A stretch of 64,000 bases of DNA from Halichoerus grypus (taxonomy: Eukaryota > Chordata > Mammalia > Carnivora > Phocidae). The DNA lies in NCBI RefSeq assembly GCF_964656455.1, contig NC_135715.1:148111935-148175934 (forward strand), written 5' to 3'. The notes beneath the pieces were generated by a model. The model did no database searches, was not told where the DNA came from, and worked only from the letters and a program-made list of their open reading frames with translations. The number at the start of each line of letters is the position of its first letter. Position 1 is the first letter of the stretch. Made by a program: the position numbers and the translations under genes. Of the stretch, positions 35,861 to 49,514 are shown in pieces.

Positions 35861-36784
35861 AGGATTAACAGTTTTGTTCAAACTAACTCAAATCTAAAAT
35901 ATCCTTGAAACCAAGCCTCTCTGACACAGTTTTTTCTGGTTCAGGAAGACTTTCCCTAGGTTTCTTCCTTCTAATTGCCCAAAGGAGTTTGAGTTTGAAT
36001 CTAAGACAGTGGAATGTAGACCCATGATTTTTTTCTTTTGCTACATGAGAATTCAGGGAAAATGTATCTAGATCAAAAGAAATCACATCTTGATTTTACC
36101 TCTTCATATACTGCCTCTTTTTAGAGCTATTCTTACTTTTGAAAAGCTGTTTGGGGTAAGTCTAGTTCTCTCTTCTCCACTGCAGAAAACTGAAATTAGA
36201 AAAGCAAACATATTTCTTCATAAGCCCGCTTGCCAGACTTCTTCAGAATGGGATCTGATTAATTCATCTAAGCCAAGGTATACTTATTGTCATCAATAAG
36301 CCTAAATGCTCCTGGGACTGGAAGCCAACAATTTATGAATTTGGGATACATTGGGTTTTTATCTCTTGCATTTAACAAGAAATTACATAGGTAAAAAAAT
36401 TTTAAATTATACAGCTCAGAAATGACAGGACATGTTAAGGAATGATTCAACAATGCATAAACTCAACAAGGTAATCAATGAAATAGCAAGAAAGATTATT
36501 ACATTTAATTCATCAAAATCTTATGAATGACCTAGTATATAAAAGCACTCTAATAGCCAATTTTAAAAAGTCAATAAAAACCTCCAGAAAGTATTTTATT
36601 TTGAAGAGACATCAGAGTTTAACTATAACTAAATTCCACGTGCTAAGAAAATATATATTATAAATATTGCCCTACTGAACAATGATACAATTTTCCCTTT
36701 TCTAGGGAGATTATAAAATGAATAAAGTAACATCCACCTGATATTTAATAATTAGCCTAATAGAGGGACATCTGTGATAAGTAG

Positions 36785-36975
36785 AGGCAGGAGTTGTACT
36801 GGTTACAAATTCTGATTTGAAAACCCAACTCAACCTCATACTTCCAAGTTAAACAACTTCTGTAAGAATACCTTTCTCATTTGCAAAATAGCTCCTACAC
36901 TAAAAGGCTATTGTGAAAATAAAATGAGATAATGTACATAGACTTTTTAGAACTCAGTAAAGTTAGCTATTGTTA
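36785..36975 (+). repeat. MIR relic
   Basis: 'ctttctcatttgcaaaatag', 'aaggctattgtgaaaataaa', 'ctcagtaaagttagctattg', sense MIR order. Confidence 0.7.
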
Positions 36976-38639
36976 TTACTGTTATTTTTATTATATCACA
37001 TTAAAATTTTTAGAAACATAAACAAGATTATACATGTTTTTAAATTATTTGCCACAATTTCTATAGCATTATACATGAAAATTTACCCAATATTTCAAGG
37101 GGTGGTCATATGCATTGTGAGTTTATCTTCTTTAGAAATAATGTGTTTGGTTTTTATTCTGTCATTTAAGCCAGTCATGAAAATATCAAATAAAGTGAAT
37201 GGTAACAAGTATATTCCCAAATCTGATGTCCATTTAATTAACATAATTGCATATTTCCTAATATTGAACTTATATAAAGCTCTAGCAAATTGTTTGTATA
37301 CATTGTAATCAAATAGTCACATCTTAAAGAATATAACATGCTACTCCAATTAAAAACAAGATATAAAATCTCCCAAATTTGAGTTTAATTTTAGGTTGAC
37401 TATAATAGCCTTTACTGATACTGTATTGGTACCAAAAAAAAAAATATTGACTCTCTGCTTACTTGCTTATCTAACGAACATTCCAGGTTGAATAGCTGTA
37501 TAGCCATTAAAGACAGATAAAATTGTGATTAAATTTGGGCTTCATTTTACACTCTGAAGTATGTACTCATGGGAATAACTTTCCCATTGTGGGCATGATT
37601 AGCCATTTTCCGGTGATTTTGGTCACCTTCTTTTTATTTGAAAGAGGCAAGTGGCCAAATCTCAGCCCAATTAGTAAAAGGTGGGAGGGAGACTGAAAAA
37701 AATGCTTTGTACTTGATGAAAAAACTCTCCCTCCAGAGATCTAATGTGGAAAGAATTGCTTGCTCAACGAGCATAGAAACAAAACATATCTTTCCAGCTC
37801 TTTGGACTAAGAGCTTTACACCTATTTCCCTTTCACAAAGTCAAGAGTCAAATTCTATGTGAAAACATGTTTTCTCCAAAGGCAATAAAATCAGAAAATA
37901 TATAATTCCCCTGGAATTTTAATTTAACGTAATAGCTCATCATCAATACTGTATTTCTGTTATTTGGGGCTTTCAATTTTTCTAAAAAAATCAAATTTAT
38001 ACAGTACCTCCTAGCATGTCTCAGCATTTGGGAAGCTGATGATACTGTCGATCCAGCACAATTTCCTTTTTTCCCTGATAAAATGAACCCCTCTTTCCAG
38101 CAGAGAATCTGTCCCCTCTGGTTCAAGTGAGTCTGTCCTCCTGGTCACAGAGGTAGGAAGTCACTAAAATCTGGTCAGATTAGCATAATCTTCTGATTTT
38201 GGTTTGTTTAGGCATGGAAACATGGTCAAGCTACATCATTGGTGTTCTCCCTAGGACTTCTCTATTAGTGTTATCAGGGAAGGTTTTCTCTTTCTGGGGG
38301 GTTGCAAACCAAGTAGGAGAAGGTATATCCTAATGCATCCTGCTTACCATATGGGAAAAAAATATTTTAAAATATGAAGTCAATCAGCTGAGAGCTAGGT
38401 GGAGATTGGTGGAGAATCCGATGACATTATTAGAGCCTTTGAATCTCGCCACATCCAAAATAAGCTATAATAATGGACTTCCTCACCAATGTAGCCAGTA
38501 AGTTATATTTTATGCCTAAACAGGATTGATTTGGAATTTTGTCTCCAAAACATATGCAACCAAAACATTTCTAACATTTTTAGAAATGCTGGTGGAGTGG
38601 AATGATTAATAAGAAGGTTCCATTTTGCATTTTGCCTAG

Positions 38640-38765
38640 CTTACAGAGCCTGAATGTTTTCAGGTTAGTGACTTTGCTAGGCCTTAGTTTCCTGACCTGT
38701 AAAATAAGATGACTTAAAGCTTTTCTCCATTTTGTAATCTAAATATCTACAGATTATTTTCCTTT
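38640..38765 (+). repeat. MIR relic
   Basis: 'ttagtgactttgctaggcct' and 'agtttcctgacctgtaaaat' match the sense MIR core. Confidence 0.6.
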
Positions 38766-38877
38766 TCACCAATTTTTTTTTTAAATCTGAAATAGACTTG
38801 GAAATATATGTTCTTGGATAGTCCACAACTAGTATGTGCCTATAGCAAGATATTTATAGCTTGCTCAAAAAATAATG

Positions 38878-39069
38878 GGACACCTGGGTGGCTCAGTCAG
38901 TTAAGTGTCTGACTTCAGCTCAGGTCCTGATCCCAGGGTCCTGGGATCGAGTCCCACATCAGGCTCCTAGCTCAGCAAGGAGCCTGCTTCTCCCTCAGCC
39001 TGCCACTCCCCCTGCTTGTGCTCTCACTCACTCTCTGACAAATAAATAAATAAAATCTTTATTAAAAAT
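38878..39069 (+). mobile_element. CAN-SINE at the left edge of an old L1
   Basis: Plus copy from GGACACCTGGGTGGCTCAGT to an A-rich tail; AAAAAATAATG and AAAAAATAAATG flank it. Confidence 0.92.
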
Positions 39070-39084
39070 AAAAAATAAATGCAA

Positions 39085-40177
39085 CTCTTACATGAAAATG
39101 TATGAATAAATTTTTGTGACCTTGGGTTATGCAATGTGTTTTTAGATATGATACCAAAAGCACAAGTAACAAAGAAATAGATGTTGGACTACATCAATAT
39201 TAGAAACTTTTGTGATATAAATGATACCATCAAAAAAATGAAGAGGCAAATCACAGATTAGGAGAAAATATTTAAAAGTCACGTATTTGATAAAGGACTA
39301 ATATCTAGAATATACAAATAACTTTTATTATTCAATAATAAAAAGATGAACAACCCAATTAAAAAATGGGCAAAGGATCTGAATAGACATTTCTCTACAT
39401 AAGACATACAAATGACCAACAAGTATGTGAAAAAACATGTTCAACATCATTAGTTATAGGGAAGTGCAATTCAAAACCACAATGATACCATTTCATACCC
39501 ACTAGGGTAGCTATGATAAAAAGGTGACAATTATAAGTATAGGAAAGATGTGGAGAAATTGTAACTTTTACATTGTTGGTGGGATTGTAAAATGATGTAG
39601 CCACTTTGGAAAATAGTTTAACAGTTCTTCAAAATGTTAAACATAGAATTACCATATATGTATATATATATCTGACAGAAATGAAAACATATGTCCAAAA
39701 AAAACTTGTACATGAATATTCATAGCAGTATTATTTTTAATAGCTGAAAAGTGGTAACAACTCAAATATCCATCAAAAAAATGTGATATATCCATACTAT
39801 AGAATATTATTTGGCAATAAAAAGAAAGGAGTAGTAATACAACGTGGATAAACCTTGTAGACATTACACTAAGTAAACAAAGCCAATCACAAAAGACACA
39901 TATTGTATGATTCTATTTATATGAAATGTCCAGCGTAGGCAAATTTATAGAGGCAGAGACCAGATTAGTGGTTTCATGGGGCTGAGGGAGAGTGATGATG
40001 GGGACTGATTGCTAATGAGTACAGGAATCCTTTCTAGGGTGATAAAAATGTTCTAAAATTAAATTGTGATGATAGTTGCACAATCCTGTGAGTATACTAA
40101 AATCATTGAACTATACACTAAATCAGTGGATTATCTAGCATGTGATTTGTAAGTTAATAAAGCTGTTTTTTAAAAAG
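39085..40177 (+). mobile_element. Old L1 (ORF2 end plus 3' UTR), about 1.1 kb
   Basis: Sense, degraded ORF2 C-terminal sequence ('aaaaaatgggcaaaggatct', 'ttggtgggattgtaaaatga', 'ttggcaataaaaagaaagga') followed by a 3' UTR and AATAAAGC. Short direct repeats TAAATGCAA (39076-39084, 40178-40186) may be its duplication. A SINE abuts its left end. Confidence 0.85.
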
Positions 40178-41047
40178 TAAATGCAAGAAAAAAGGTATGT
40201 GTATATAAGGGAAGATTTGTGCTGAGCAGAACATCTAGTTTCCTCTCTCTCCTTTGTCAAGAGATAATATTCACACTGTAAAACAAAACACAATGAACAA
40301 AAACCTGCCTAATTTACAGTGTATCCCATGGATGTAAACTCTGAATTGTTCCTTCAATTTGATGCATCAACTCTATTTTACATGTTTAGAACTGTTTTAT
40401 TTGTAAGGAAAAGTACATTCTCCTTGAAATTTACTTTTCAGCTCATACACAAAAATATTATATTTCCTTTGAGATAAAAATTTTAGTTTATAAAAAATAA
40501 CCATTATACATAATTGAGGCAAAAGCTATTGTGATAAACTTAGAAAATATTCCTTAGGTTTAAAGAATTTATAATTGTTTATCTCTTTTCTCCTGTCAGT
40601 AATTTCTTTTCTTTACATTTCTACAGTCTTATTTTATTTTTCTTACAGGGGTGGAAAACTGACAATTTATGTACAAAAAAAAATTGTAGATATTTGTATT
40701 CCACTTGTGACATATTTAAATTGTATTATTATAAACAATAACAAAGAAACAACAAATGGGAGTATTAGCAAGAAAAATTAAGGAACTTTAGTACATTCTT
40801 AGAAATTAACCCAAGTTAAAAAGCTTACATCCCAACTATTTCCCTTCTATGAAGTTATTACTAGGTAAAAGAAAAGTGAAAGAAGGATGGAAAAGAGAGA
40901 GGGAGGAATGAAAGGAGAAGGTAGAGGTAGGGAGGAAAGAGAAAGCTCAATGGGTGTGTCTCAGGTAAATGCACACTTTATTTAAAATTAACCACATTTT
41001 TCCATTATTTTTGTAAAGAAGCAAACAGTGTTGATAATACTGAAAAA

Positions 41048-41237
41048 AATTTTTAAAGATTTTGTTTATTTGAGAGAGAGTGTGTCTGCGTGCAGGAGGC
41101 GGGGGAGGGGCAGAAAGAAAGGGAGAAGCCGACTCCCCACTGAGCAGGGAGCCCGACAGGGGGGCTGGATTCCAGGACCCTGTGATTATGACCTGAGCCC
41201 AAGGCAGACACTTAACCAACTGAGCCACCCGGGCACC
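41048..41237 (-). mobile_element. CAN-SINE
   Basis: Minus copy with the tail AAAGATTTTGTTTATTTGAG and the head GAGCCACCCGGGCACCC. Flanks GATAATACTGAAA and GTAATCCTGAAA are weakly similar. Confidence 0.9.
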
Positions 41238-41329
41238 CTGGTAATCCTGAAATTTGTTCCTTTACAGGATCTCTATTTCTTACAACCATTAAACATAGTT
41301 TCATCTTCGTATTTTTTAATATATTCATT

Positions 41330-42960
41330 TATTTATTCATTCATTCAAACATTTATTTAGAACCCAATATATTCCAAAAGCAATGTTAAGTGCTGAGGAT
41401 CCAGAAATGATACAGTTTTTGCTCTTAGAGTTGGTTGAAACTTTGTAAGTGAAGAAAGGCATGTACAAATATGGATAATGAAGTGTTATAGGTAGTCAAT
41501 AAATATTTTTTAGTGTTTAATCAGAGGGAATGATGCATTTTACATGGGAGTGGTTTATGTGTGAGGGTGAGTGTGTGCACGCACACACATGTGGAGAGAG
41601 CGAGAGAGACATAGAGAATATGACACTTCAGTGTAGTTTTAAAAAATCAGTAATTTGAAGTGCCAGGTACTTGAAAGACGTAGGTACATAAAAGATGAGG
41701 CTTTCCAGGGAAACAGGCAAATTAGAGACGGTATTTTCTGTCATATTGAGGAGTTTTTGTTTAATGCTCCAGACTAGAGATTTTCATCTAGAATGCCTGC
41801 TCTGACGTGCTGTGGCTGTGATTAACAGGACTGTGATTAGCAGCGATGAGCTTGAGTCTGGACTCAGTGAGAGGCACTGATCCATCGGTGATGTCTGCCA
41901 TGGGCACCATCCTAAGGAATAACATGTATCCCAAAGATTTGCTAACTCCACTACAAATAATAATAATAATAGTAGTAGTAGTAGAGAGCTATGACAAGTT
42001 TCTTGTTTTAGGAAGCAGGAGGATTGGGTGCCTGGGTGGCTCAGTTGGTTAAGAGTCTGCCTTCAGCTCAGGTCATGATCTCAGGGTCCTGGGATCAAGT
42101 CCCACATCGGGCTCCTTGCTCAGCAGGGAGCCTGCTTCTCCTTCTTCCACTCCCCCTGCTTGTGTTCTCTCTCTCTCTGTGTCTGTCAAATAAATAAATA
42201 AAATCTTAAAAAAAAGAAAGAAAGCAGGAGGATTAATTCAAAGATGGCAACAAGGGTAGTTGTAGAGAGACAAATTAGAATACTGTAGTGACTTTTAAGT
42301 AAGTGAAGCAAGAAAATAATCATGAAGGCTAGAATTAAGAATAATAATAATGGGGACAGAAAGGAATATTTAACAGAGATATTAAAAATATTTAATGTGT
42401 GAGAATAGGAGAATTTAGGGAGTATAAGAAACCTAAACAGAGTCCCCCAAATTCTACCATGAGTATCTGAATGAGGTCCAATCACTAGTATAGGGGGTAC
42501 AGCAGAGGAAAAGGGGTGGTAGGAAAATATCTGAGTATAGATCAGACATTTTGAAGAAGAAAGTGTCTGGGAGTTTGTCTAAATGGTTCTGGAAATCCGT
42601 TAAGGGAGGGCTTTGAAATGGAAAGTTCACACCCATCATCATATAATAGAATAGTAAATGGTGAAGTTTCATCCAGAAGGACTGTCGTAATGGGAAGGGA
42701 GTAAACAGTGCATTCTGAGATGTGCATATGAATGGAATGAGAGCACAGTTCAAAACATTAGTGTTGAAGAAATTCAGCGTAAGAATGTGTGTTGATAGAG
42801 GACAGAGGTAGAGTGTCTAGGGACAAGGAACTAGAAAAACAAAGGCATAGGTCCAGAATGAGCAAGGATTGTGTGAATGAAGGTAAAGGTGCAGGCCTGC
42901 GAGGAAATTGAGATTCTTTGGGGAAATAATGAGTGGAAACCTGGCTATGTCATTTGGACC
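41330..42960 (+). repeat. Old interspersed repeat relic(s), family uncertain
   Basis: From 'ttcattcattcaaacattta' through 'gtcatattgaggagtttttg' and 'catgaaggctagaattaaga' the region has the purine-rich, low-CpG look of an old LINE-like 3' part. It is interrupted by the SINE at 42026-42222. No subfamily is assigned. Confidence 0.4.
42026..42222 (+). mobile_element. CAN-SINE
   Basis: Plus copy; exact duplication AGCAGGAGGATT at 42014-42025 and 42223-42234. Confidence 0.94.
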
Positions 42961-44239
42961 TTTGCTAGGCACAGAGTCCCATGATGCACTCTATAAACTG
43001 CTGTAATTTTGCACATACCAAGCACGGCTTATTTTTAATTATTTACTCCTGTGACTAAGTCTGGGTTGCAATTTAAAAATAGGTTTTCCAATGCAAAAGC
43101 AGTTGCACAGGAAGAAGCTCCTTGCTGAATTAAGCCTTGCTTAAGTGAGAACTGCTGCTTAAGAAGAACGCGTTCCCTGTGAAAAAAGATGGCAAATCCA
43201 TTTCAGTGAGTCTAACCTTTACGGGGTGCTATTATCAACTCAATTGTATGTTTTTTCCTGTTTCACAAACATGTTCCCAAAAGACTTTTAAAATAGCTTT
43301 CTTTCCTGCTAAATTGTTGTGTCAAGCACTTTTTCTGAATCTCAGCCTTCACTGGACCAGGATGTGTTAAAGAAAAAAATGCCCTGTCACGCTTGACATG
43401 GTGTAGGAGGGCTTAACAACAATAGTAAAACATTTTCTTAACCTGACTGCCCCCTCTCTCACTGCATCTTAAGACAATGTATTTTCATGAAAATGCAAAA
43501 TACCCTGAAGAAACAAGAGATGATTTTCCGAAAACTCAAATCTGTATAAAATCTGTCCACTAAACTAGGATTTTTTCCTAATAAAGAGAAAAAAATCACT
43601 ATAGAGAATTAATGTTTTTTTTTTAATAAAAGTTAAGATAACCTAAAATAAAACCGATTCATCATATGGAATGGTTCCCTAGGTACCTCAAAGTTGATCT
43701 TTTATTTTTTTTCTTTTTTTGGAGGAAAAGAAAAGATCCACAACATTCTGAGGTCTGACTTGGTCACTTCAAATGAATCTCATGCATTGTTGGGGCCAGT
43801 TTCTCAAACTGCAACTTGGGTGGTAGTACTACATGTGTTTGTCTTCCTAGTAAGGAGTGTTTCCCCACCAGAAGTCTTTCTGAGCAGTAATAACCCTGGA
43901 AATCTCAGGGGAAATAAAAGAAGGTGATGACGAAAGTCAGTGAAAGATAAAAGTCCAACAGCCATCTTGATAGAGGCTATGGCTGGAAAACTCACATGTG
44001 CCCTTCTGGGGCAAGAGTCAGTCCACCTAGCTTTTGGCAGCAGATAACAACAATTAAAAAAAAAAAAAAACTAGGGACTTGAATTGGGAAAAAAAAGAAA
44101 GACAGGAAAACGGTAGAAAGTAAGATGCAGGGCAGGGAGCACAGCTTTTTGCATCTCTGGTTTTGGATACTAGCTGTCATATATAGTAACTGGGAATCTA
44201 AGCAGAAATTTAACCTGCAAACTCTCCCTGGGTTTCTTT

Positions 44240-44417
44240 CTTTCTTTTTTTTTTTAAGATTTTATTTATTTAAGAGAGAGAGAGCACAAGCAGGGAGAGG
44301 GAGAAGCTGGCTTCCCGCTGAGCAGGGAGCCTGATGCGGAGCTCAATCCCAGGACCCCGAGATCATGACCTGAGCTGAAGGCAGACTCTTAACCAACTGA
44401 GCCAGCCAGGCGTCCCC
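44240..44417 (-). mobile_element. CAN-SINE
   Basis: Minus copy; exact duplication CTCCCTGGGTTTCTTT at 44224-44239 and 44418-44433. Confidence 0.94.
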
Positions 44418-45718
44418 CTCCCTGGGTTTCTTTAGCATGATACAATGTCTCTTAAATACATACATAATCACCTATCACATTCTGGGACATGACAAGTGCT
44501 TAAGAAGTAATCTCTCTCCCCTGCAGCAGAGAGGGAATGCCTTGGTTTGCTTTAATTGGTCCCAGTGACAAGATTTGTAATTTTAAGTAAAATTATATAT
44601 GGATATTTAACAAAGCCAACTCTTAGCTTTCTTTACAGAAGGGCTTTATCAGCCATCATAGGCATGGGATTGCCATATTCCAGGGAGTGTGGACAAAAGG
44701 CATTGTTTCCAAAAGCACTTGTCTTCTTATCAAAACTACTTCACTCAGTACATAACACTGCTGACCATTGCTCTGTTAGGAGGGGCCTTTTCCTATATAT
44801 GTTAGGACTTTCCTCTAAAAATGGTAATAAACACCTTAGGTTAAATCTCTCACATCATTTCTTTAGATCCCCAGGACAACACTATTGAAGTGAAGTCTTT
44901 TATGCTTTTTCACAAACACATACCCTAAGAAGACTTGTTTTGCATTATCAACTGTTGGTTTTTATGTAAGCAAATAAAATCAATTCCTGGATGAAGAAAC
45001 AAATGAAACTGAAGGTACCAGAGGCATCACCTGGAAATAGCAGGGGGTAATTAGTTGGAGATAAAATTGTGCACGTGCAAAATGTAAATGATTCAAGGAG
45101 AAGGAAAGCAAAGCCTGCAGCAGCTCTTGATTAAGCTTATTTTGTTGTCCAAAATAATCAAAACATAATAATATACACACAAAGCACTTAAAATAATTAA
45201 GTTAATAATTTGTTATTAATAAATGAAATAAAATTTACGTTTTGTGTTTTAAAACATAATGTAGTCTTTTAATATAAAATAGTGCCAATATGGGGTTGTG
45301 GTGCAGTTGGGCTTTATCACTTCATTCTTATTGCCAAAGCGTGAGTCTGGACCACCCACCCCATCCCAGGGAAAAAAAAGTTGATATGTCTGTGTGTGGC
45401 AAAGAAATGATAAAAACAAAATGATTTTTAAACTAAAAAATACTTTCTTGTTCTGTAAAATTGCATATATTTTGATTTAGTTCTTAGTATTTTATAAAAA
45501 TTACTTGTAAGAAGACATGTGCTTTTAAAAATTGGGAATAAATTCTCTAACTAGTAAAGATGTACAGAATATTCAATTTACAAATGAAACTGAAATTTTC
45601 TGCTATACATCTTCATCATGAAGAAAATCTTAGGAGGATGCTGCCTCTATATAAGAGAGGGTCCCAGTTGGTAAGAAAAAAGAGAAAAAAAGAGGAAGTA
45701 TAGGAGAACCTAATATTG

Positions 45719-45758
45719 TTGGTTGGTTGGTTGGTTGGTTGGTTGGTTGGTTGGTTTC
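45719..45758 (+). repeat. (GGTT)n microsatellite
   Basis: About nine to ten uninterrupted GGTT units. Confidence 0.95.
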
Positions 45759-45821
45759 TGTGGATTTTTAACTAATCATTGTTTGTAATGCTATGGTTAG
45801 TACTTAAAATAAGCAACTGAA

Positions 45822-46017
45822 GGGGCGCCTGGGTGGCTCAGTTGGTTAAGCGACTGCCTTCGGCTCAGGTCATGATCCTGGAGTCCCAGGATCGAGTCCC
45901 ACATCGGGCTCCCTGCTCAGCAGGGAGTCTGCTTCTCCCTCTCACCCTCCTCCCTCTCATGCTCTCTCTCTATCATTCTCTCTCTCTCTCAATAAATAAA
46001 TAAAAATCTTTAAAAAA
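45822..46017 (+). mobile_element. CAN-SINE, young-looking
   Basis: Plus copy with the head GGGGCGCCTGGGTGGCTCAG; exact 16-bp duplication AAAATAAGCAACTGAA on both sides (45806-45821, 46018-46033). Confidence 0.95.
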
Positions 46018-46070
46018 AAAATAAGCAACTGAATATGTCTCTGAAAAAAATGTGGTTTAGTCCCCTTCTG

Positions 46071-46071
<1 letters not shown>

Positions 46072-46110
<39 letters not shown>
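46072..46110 (+). repeat. (TG)n microsatellite
   Basis: About 19 perfect TG units followed by a GA-rich run; likely polymorphic. Confidence 0.95.
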
Positions 46111-46118
<8 letters not shown>

Positions 46119-46499
46119 TTGAGAGAGAGAAAGAAAGGGAGCTAAAACTAGAAGATAGGACCTGTTTTCCTGTTTTATTTCCTATTTATTTCCTACTCAG
46201 GGAAGGAGTGATAGAATCAACGTCCTTAAAAACACATGTTAACTAATGAACTGGAAAATCTTTTAGTCTGATGTAAGAAGAGTAGAATTTTGGAAAAAAA
46301 TAAACTGTTTTATACAATAAGGCTAATATTGCTTTATGAAGGATCTCATTACTGTCTTTTCAGGACTTAATTTTAACTTGACCATCCTTAAGAACTCTGA
46401 ACTTATTCCAGTAGTCTCCCCTCCCCGCCCACATTGTGCCACCACCACACATGGCTTTGTGGTCCTTCTTTGTGCATCCTCTAAATGGCACGTTGTAAC

Positions 46500-46640
46500 A
46501 CTGGACTCGGTGAGGTCTGATCTTTTATCTTCCCCACTAAATATAAGTGCTATTTGAGGGCATTGCCTTCCTAATCTTTAAGTCTCCAGGGCATTGGCTG
46601 GCGTGTGGCATCCTTTACTTAATGAGTAAGTAAATATTAC
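46500..46640 (+). repeat. L2 3' end
   Basis: 'actaaatataagtgctattt', 'agtctccagggcattggctg' and the end 'taatgagtaagtaaat' resemble the L2 3' terminus. Confidence 0.5.
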
Positions 46641-46773
46641 CCATTACCAAATATGTGTCCATAGTCATAAAGATTAAATTGTTTTAATGATTTACAAAAC
46701 CTGATCACAGTAAAATTCATGTGTATTTAGGAAGCATAAAAGAAAAGTTAAAATGGTTTGTCCCATCCATTTG

Positions 46774-46886
46774 TTTGTTTGTTTGTTTGTTTGTTTTTGT
46801 ATTTTTTTCATAAACATATGTAGAGCTCGAACCCACAACCTGGAGATCAAGAGTTGCACACTCTTCTGACTGATAGCCAGGCGCCC
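46774..46886 (-). mobile_element. Old tRNA-Lys-like SINE, minus, with (GTTT)n tail
   Basis: The minus-oriented head 'gagctcgaacccacaacctg' to 'tagccaggcgcccg' resembles the older tRNA-like SINE at 33.1 kb. Flanks TCCCATCCATTTG and TCCCACCCATTTG. The tail has become a (GTTT)5 microsatellite. Confidence 0.8.
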
Positions 46887-47469
46887 GTCCCACCCATTTG
46901 TAAAATAAAGACAAACACTATTAAACTAGTCATAAAAGTGTTCTTTCATAATTCTGAAAAAAATTTTAAAAATTGGTAGGTGAATATATTATGGCAATCA
47001 AAATGGAGAAGATAGCAACAGTTTCGAATGAACTATTACTTCTAATTCCTAAATAGTGCATATTCAAAAGTTTAGTAGTATATTTTCGCCTGTTAATCCT
47101 AGAAATTTGTGACAATATTGACTTTTATATTCTAAGAGAAAAAAAATCCAAATTTAAAAATAAAAGAATGAGAAGTCTTTGGGCATAAGGTGAGGACTGA
47201 GGTACAGTGAGATATAAAAATACATTGATTGATATTAAAGCTTTCCTTGGCAATAAGCATATATTTAGATAAAATATAGCTTTAAAAAATTCAAATAGCC
47301 TCTAGTTGAATATGAATAAACCCAGGGTTCGAATTTTAACCAAACCTGGGGATCACAGAGGGAAGGGAGTGAGGGCTGGTTCTAGCAACAACTTTGACCT
47401 ATGGCTTCCTGTGCATGGTGCATTAAGGTTACTAATATTCTCACCTCTATATGTTGTCTTGGCTTCTGT

Positions 47470-47610
47470 TAATAAACAAGCTGTATATAATTTGAGCAAA
47501 CCCATTTATCTTTGGTGGTCTCAGCTTTGTTTTGTTTTTTTATTTGTAAAATAAGGGTATTGGACTAGATTCTTAAGGTTCTTTTTTGTTCTTTAATTCT
47601 GTTGTTCTGA
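47470..47610 (+). repeat. MIR/L2-like relic
   Basis: 'ttatttgtaaaataagggta' and 'ttggactagattcttaaggt' are typical of the MIR/L2 shared core. Confidence 0.4.
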
Positions 47611-49514
47611 GTGGAAAATACTGTTACTACATTCAAGATATATATATTAATGCAAATACATTAAGTATCAAAGGCCAAACTGGAAAAAAAGGAACTTTTC
47701 CCCACTAATTTATGTCAGATATACAGGCACAAAATATTACAGTTTGCAAAATAATGCTATTTTGATATTTATTGATATACTTAGAAAACTTAATTTTGGA
47801 TTTTGTTTTAGCTATAGGGAGCTTCCCCCCCCCTTTTCTCCTCAAGGCCTTAATTAATAAATGAGTTGTGAGCACTCCTAAGAAACACTATTTAGAAATC
47901 GGGAATCTAGAAATAAACCCCAAAGATGCCTAATATGATGCTCATAAAATTCTATCATGTGCTGTGTACCTTCCTTTGGAAAAGTTAGGATGATACAGAA
48001 GCCCAAAGGCCTACTGCAGAAATAAAGAAATGAATTCACTATAATCTTGGACTGGAGTACTTTGTCCTGTACAAATGAAAATTTAAAAACTCTCCTCTGC
48101 ACCTAGTTCTATTTTTTTGCTCTTTTGATAATCCAGAACAACTTTTGGATTTTATTGTAATTCATCTACAAATTCTCCCATCTCAGAAAAGTTACCAATA
48201 AAATTTTAGGAAAGAAATTAAGTATTTTAATCACTGTATAGTGGATGAAGTGATTATACACCAGTGATAGCTAAAGAATAACAATAGCTAGACCAAGAAA
48301 AAAAGATTAAAAATGCAGTGTTTTCTTTAACATTTTTATGCTAGTCTCTCATTTTCCATGCTCTATACAGTTTATAATTAAAATGTTTCATGGAGATATA
48401 TAATTTGGTTTTTCCTAAATTCTTTCCTAAAAATTAAGTAGCAATTACAATTTAAAGAGAGTACAAATAAATTAATTCAGATCATATAAAGTGTTTACAA
48501 TTAATCTTGGTTAAAAGCCTATCCTTTTCCCCTCTTTTTCTTCCTCCCCCTGTTCTGCCCCAAGACTTGTAACAGTCACTGTGAGCTCTTTGTAAAGGAA
48601 TGTTTTACATGTGAGTGCCTTTAATTGACTCAGTTTACCAAACAATGATGGATAATAGCCCTGAAATCCCTAGGAAAATGTTTTAAACATCAAAGTTTTT
48701 CCCCTCTTCCACTGGATCAGCTTTTCAAACTCATTTGTTTTGATTCAGGAATCAATTTTAGTTAAGATCAGGATTTTCCTCTGGACGATAGAGAAGATAT
48801 TATTGTGATCTAAGCAACTGTAAGAGAGAGGGAGGGAGGGATGGAGAGGGAGAGAGAGCCTGAGAGGCTATTCCAGAAGGGAAGTAACATGGGCAAAAAA
48901 AAGTAACAAAAGACAGGGAGAAAAGCATGAACATCAGATAGGCATAATACTTACATACCAGAATTTCAAATTTCAGAGATTAAAACATTCATTCTGTTTT
49001 CCTTGACAACTATTATATGTGATTATTGTCAGCTGTTATATTTTAAATCTTATAAGGTAATTCCTCTATCTGATGACTGCTCTACCTATAACTGTTAAAT
49101 TTTTTACAAGTTCAGTAAGTTCCATCTGCCCCCCTGCCATAAGAGGAAAGCAAGAGGATGTTATAGGACTATAATATTACTTAACACACTGTTACTCACA
49201 CACCAAAAGGACAAAAGCAGGTTTGGGGCAGACAGTTTCCAGCAAATAAGGAAATTATTCTTCTCTTTAGCAATTCTGATACAAAACTATGCAAAGTAGT
49301 TGTCATTGGCCTTATCTTGAAATAGTTGTTTTTATTGAAGGTATAACTTGTGTGCTGACACACCCAAAAACCTTTGATTCATGTCTCAATAGATATAAAG
49401 TACCCAAAGGGCAACCCAGAGTTTGCTTTGTTCACATTTACATCTTGGGAGAAGTGAGAAAGATTATTTTTTTGGAGTTAGTCATTGATTGAGTCCGTAT
49501 TTTGTTGCACTCTG

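Noticed and set aside
36970..37308. 112-codon open frame on the plus strand
   Set aside because: AT-rich, hydrophobic low-complexity translation with no recognisable domain, intron-like surroundings and no splice or promoter context; expected by chance.
41028..41360. 110-codon open frame
   Set aside because: Mostly CAN-SINE sequence; open frames through SINE copies recur at every copy in the window.
44556..44888. 110-codon open frame
   Set aside because: No similarity to any protein I know, no conserved motif, and no supporting splice sites.
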